From contig NZ_CP038015.1 in assembly GCF_004367585.1 (NCBI RefSeq), positions 2,486,001 to 2,550,000 of the forward strand: DNA of 64,000 bases, given 5' to 3'. Below, in pieces: positions 61,977-64,000 of this stretch. This DNA comes from Paenisporosarcina antarctica (GTDB lineage Bacteria > Bacillota > Bacilli > Bacillales_A > Planococcaceae). The notes below the pieces were generated by a model. The model saw only the letters and a program-made list of their open reading frames with translations, was not told the DNA's origin and did not search any database. How positions within the stretch are numbered: the stretch's first letter is position 1; each line of letters begins with the position of its first letter. A program made the position numbers and the translations under genes.

Positions 61977-63656
61977 TTAAACCGATTCCTTATTTTCAAA
62001 TGGAATGACTGCATCGTGTATTTCTTGTTCTAATTCGACTTGATATGCTTGATACGTTTCTTCATCCCATTTCAACAAGTTTTTCATGAGGTTCAAAATC
62101 GAAACTTTGTGAAGCTCGACCCAATTGATGTCAAAGAACAGTCTGCCTGTACGTCGAATAAAGAAATCAACCGGTTTGACCATCATTTCATTTTGAATCG
62201 CATAGACAACTTCCGCGTAAACAGCTGGTGTCATAGAACCTTCAAGTTCCATTCCTGATGCAGCATGTGCAATTAAATAAAGCTGATCTGCATTCGTTCC
62301 ATAAAAAGAGGCGAAGTGACGTCCCTCGTCAACTGTTAATCCGAATTGGCCCGCTTCGAGAGCTTTCATTTCAACGAAAGATTCAAATTGTTTTGAGCCA
62401 CCAAAATCAGCACCTGAAATAGGTAAATTTATGGTCATGCACTTTCCAAAAGCTTGTTTGGTTTCTGATTTTAAACGCTTCGTTACAAGATCCACCACAT
62501 GCTCAGACATTTTTCTATAGCCGGTCAATTTACCGCCAGCAATTGTAATTAGACCACTTTCATGTTCCCAAACTTCATCTTTACGAGAAATCTCAGATGG
62601 ATCTTTTCCTTCTTCGTATATAAGAGGACGAACACCCGCCCAACTTGATTCAACATCATCAACAGAAATGCTAACAACGGGAAACATATAATGAATGGCA
62701 TCTAATATATATTGACGATCTTCAATTGTCATTTTAGGGTTCGCAATATCTTGATTTTTTTCAAATACTGTATCGGTCGTCCCCACATATGCCTTGCCAT
62801 TACGCGGGATTGCGAACATCATTCGTCCATCCTGTGTATCAAAATATAGAGCTTGCTTTAACGGGAAAACAGATTGGTCGACTACTAAATGAACCCCTTT
62901 TGTTAACCGCAGTTGCTTTGTGTTTTTGGAATAATCCATATTGCGGACAGCATCGACCCAGGGACCGGCTGCATTTACAACTTTTTCCCCTGAAATACGC
63001 AATTTCTTACCTGTTATCTGGTCAATCGCTTCAATACCTGTAATCTTTTTTTCAGAATAGGTAAAGCTTTGTGCTTTAACATAATTAATGAATTCAGCAC
63101 CATTTTCCACAGCTTTTTTTATTACTTCAAGTGTCAAACGAGCATCATCAGTTCGATATTCAACATAGTAACCTGCTCCACGTAGCCCTTCTTTTTTAAC
63201 TAAAGGCTCACGGTTTAGTGTTTCTTTTGCAGTTAGCATTTTGCGTCGTTCTTTTCTTTTAACTCCTGCTAAATAATCATAAACACGCAAACCAAAAGAA
63301 GTGCTTAGCTTACCAAACGTCCCGCCTTTATGGATCGGTAATAGCATCCATTCTGGAGTCGTGACATGCGCTCCATTTTCGTAAACGATTTCACGCTCTT
63401 TGCCGACTTCAGCAACCATTTTAACTTCAAATTGTTTTAAGTAACGCAGTCCACCGTGGACAAGTTTTGTTGAGCGACTTGATGTACCACCTGCAAAATC
63501 TTGCATTTCAACAACAGCAACTTTCATCCCTCTAGTCACAGCATCCAGTGCAATTCCCGCTCCGGTAATTCCTCCACCAATGACAATAAGGTCATATACC
63601 ACTTGGCTCATAGTCGTCAACTTTTCTTCTCTATTTGTACTTGAAAAAGTTTGCAT
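61977..63656 (-). CDS. glpD: Aerobic glycerol-3-phosphate dehydrogenase
   Basis: 559 residues, the usual GlpD length. The FAD-binding motif [20 protein letters not shown] lies near residue 20, followed by [19 protein letters not shown], a hallmark of GlpD. It oxidises glycerol 3-phosphate to dihydroxyacetone phosphate at the membrane and passes electrons to quinone. AAGGAGGAACTAATTAC precedes the ATG. It lies downstream of glpK with a hairpin between them, matching the glp operon order of Bacillus, where GlpP antitermination controls the genes. Confidence 0.96.
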   Translation of the reverse strand: MQTFSSTNREEKLTTMSQVVYDLIVIGGGITGAGIALDAVTRGMKVAVVEMQDFAGGTSSRSTKLVHGGLRYLKQFEVKMVAEVGKEREIVYENGAHVTTPEWMLLPIHKGGTFGKLSTSFGLRVYDYLAGVKRKERRKMLTAKETLNREPLVKKEGLRGAGYYVEYRTDDARLTLEVIKKAVENGAEFINYVKAQSFTYSEKKITGIEAIDQITGKKLRISGEKVVNAAGPWVDAVRNMDYSKNTKQLRLTKGVHLVVDQSVFPLKQALYFDTQDGRMMFAIPRNGKAYVGTTDTVFEKNQDIANPKMTIEDRQYILDAIHYMFPVVSISVDDVESSWAGVRPLIYEEGKDPSEISRKDEVWEHESGLITIAGGKLTGYRKMSEHVVDLVTKRLKSETKQAFGKCMTINLPISGADFGGSKQFESFVEMKALEAGQFGLTVDEGRHFASFYGTNADQLYLIAHAASGMELEGSMTPAVYAEVVYAIQNEMMVKPVDFFIRRTGRLFFDINWVELHKVSILNLMKNLLKWDEETYQAYQVELEQEIHDAVIPFENKESV

Positions 63657-63726
63657 GTAATTAGTTCCTCCTTAAAATTAATATATCATTTTTACATTAT
63701 ATTGGACTATTTTTACAAATAGAAAA

Positions 63727-63782
63727 AGAGAGACCTGAATAACATTACGAGCAATTGCTCAATAATGAATTCAGGTCTCTCT
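63727..63782 (-). promoter_or_regulatory. Leader hairpin between glpK and glpD (probable GlpP-controlled terminator)
   Basis: Stem AGAGAGACCTGAAT/ATTCAGGTCTCTCT (14 bp, perfect), with an inner stem CATTA...TAATG and apex GAGCAATTGCTC. On the minus strand a T run (CTTTTTCT) follows. It is 70 bases upstream of glpD. In B. subtilis an inverted repeat in the glpD leader is the GlpP target. Confidence 0.75.
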
Positions 63783-63831
63783 AAGTCTCTACCCGTTTAT
63801 TAACTTAGCTTTACTATACCATATGCATGTT

Positions 63832-64000
<169 letters not shown>

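Overview
The window comes from the chromosome of a low-GC, Gram-positive, endospore-former-type bacterium of the Bacillales, most likely the Planococcaceae/Caryophanaceae group (Psychrobacillus, Sporosarcina, Lysinibacillus or a relative). The evidence is AT-rich DNA, AGGAGG-type ribosome sites with frequent TTG and GTG starts, lipoprotein signals, and a secreted subtilase very like sphericase and the cold-active S41 subtilisin. No rRNA, tRNA or CRISPR array was seen. This genus-level placement is an inference.

Layout. 1-3426 (minus): a LacI regulator, hexulose-phosphate synthase and isomerase homologues (hxlA, hxlB) and the start of a TRAP transporter (dctP, dctQ). 4281-12684 (minus): an eight-gene sugar operon with LacI regulator, ABC binding protein and two permeases but no ATPase, a ThuA protein, two Gfo/Idh/MocA oxidoreductases and a TIM-barrel isomerase/epimerase; a perfect 28-bp palindrome lies in front. 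13033-27261: mostly single genes (SurA-like lipoprotein, opine-type dehydrogenase, cupin, zinc-ribbon HtrA protease, PopT/DUF368, DUF3231, SGNH hydrolase, YuiD-like, DoxX with decayed duplicate starts, amine oxidase, VanZ). 28319-31590: TetR-controlled ABC exporter. 32298-34368: YdjM-like membrane protein and malic enzyme. 34610-37732: an RRNPP (NprR/PlcR-type) receptor, a 46-residue peptide gene directly behind it, and a divergent secreted subtilisin.

39008-48662: LVIVD-repeat protein, an interrupted zinc-ribbon gene, an RsbR-type STAS protein, D-cysteine desulfhydrase with a 2-hydroxyacid dehydrogenase, a second ABC exporter, an HTH protein and small genes. 49685-53723: a PspA envelope-stress cluster (DUF4178, PspA, DUF4247, DUF350, membrane-fused spermidine-synthase-like protein). 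54761-60686: secreted lamin-tail/phospholipase-D protein, CPBP protease, a two-gene TIR plus membrane-protein module, and a nitroreductase. 61343-64000: small Cys-rich protein, glpD with a leader hairpin, and the glpK 3' end.

The long intergenic spaces are full of structured repeats. Two unrelated families of arrays both use a 21-bp period (cores TTTAWTCCCGTTC and TTTTACAACGT). There is also a 235-bp tandem triplication, a dispersed hairpin whose loop GATGCAAT is conserved while its stem varies, and a composite element that joins this hairpin to a terminator with a GTGAC-GTCAC centre. Together with the RRNPP/protease cassette and the TIR pair, these are the least explained parts of the window.
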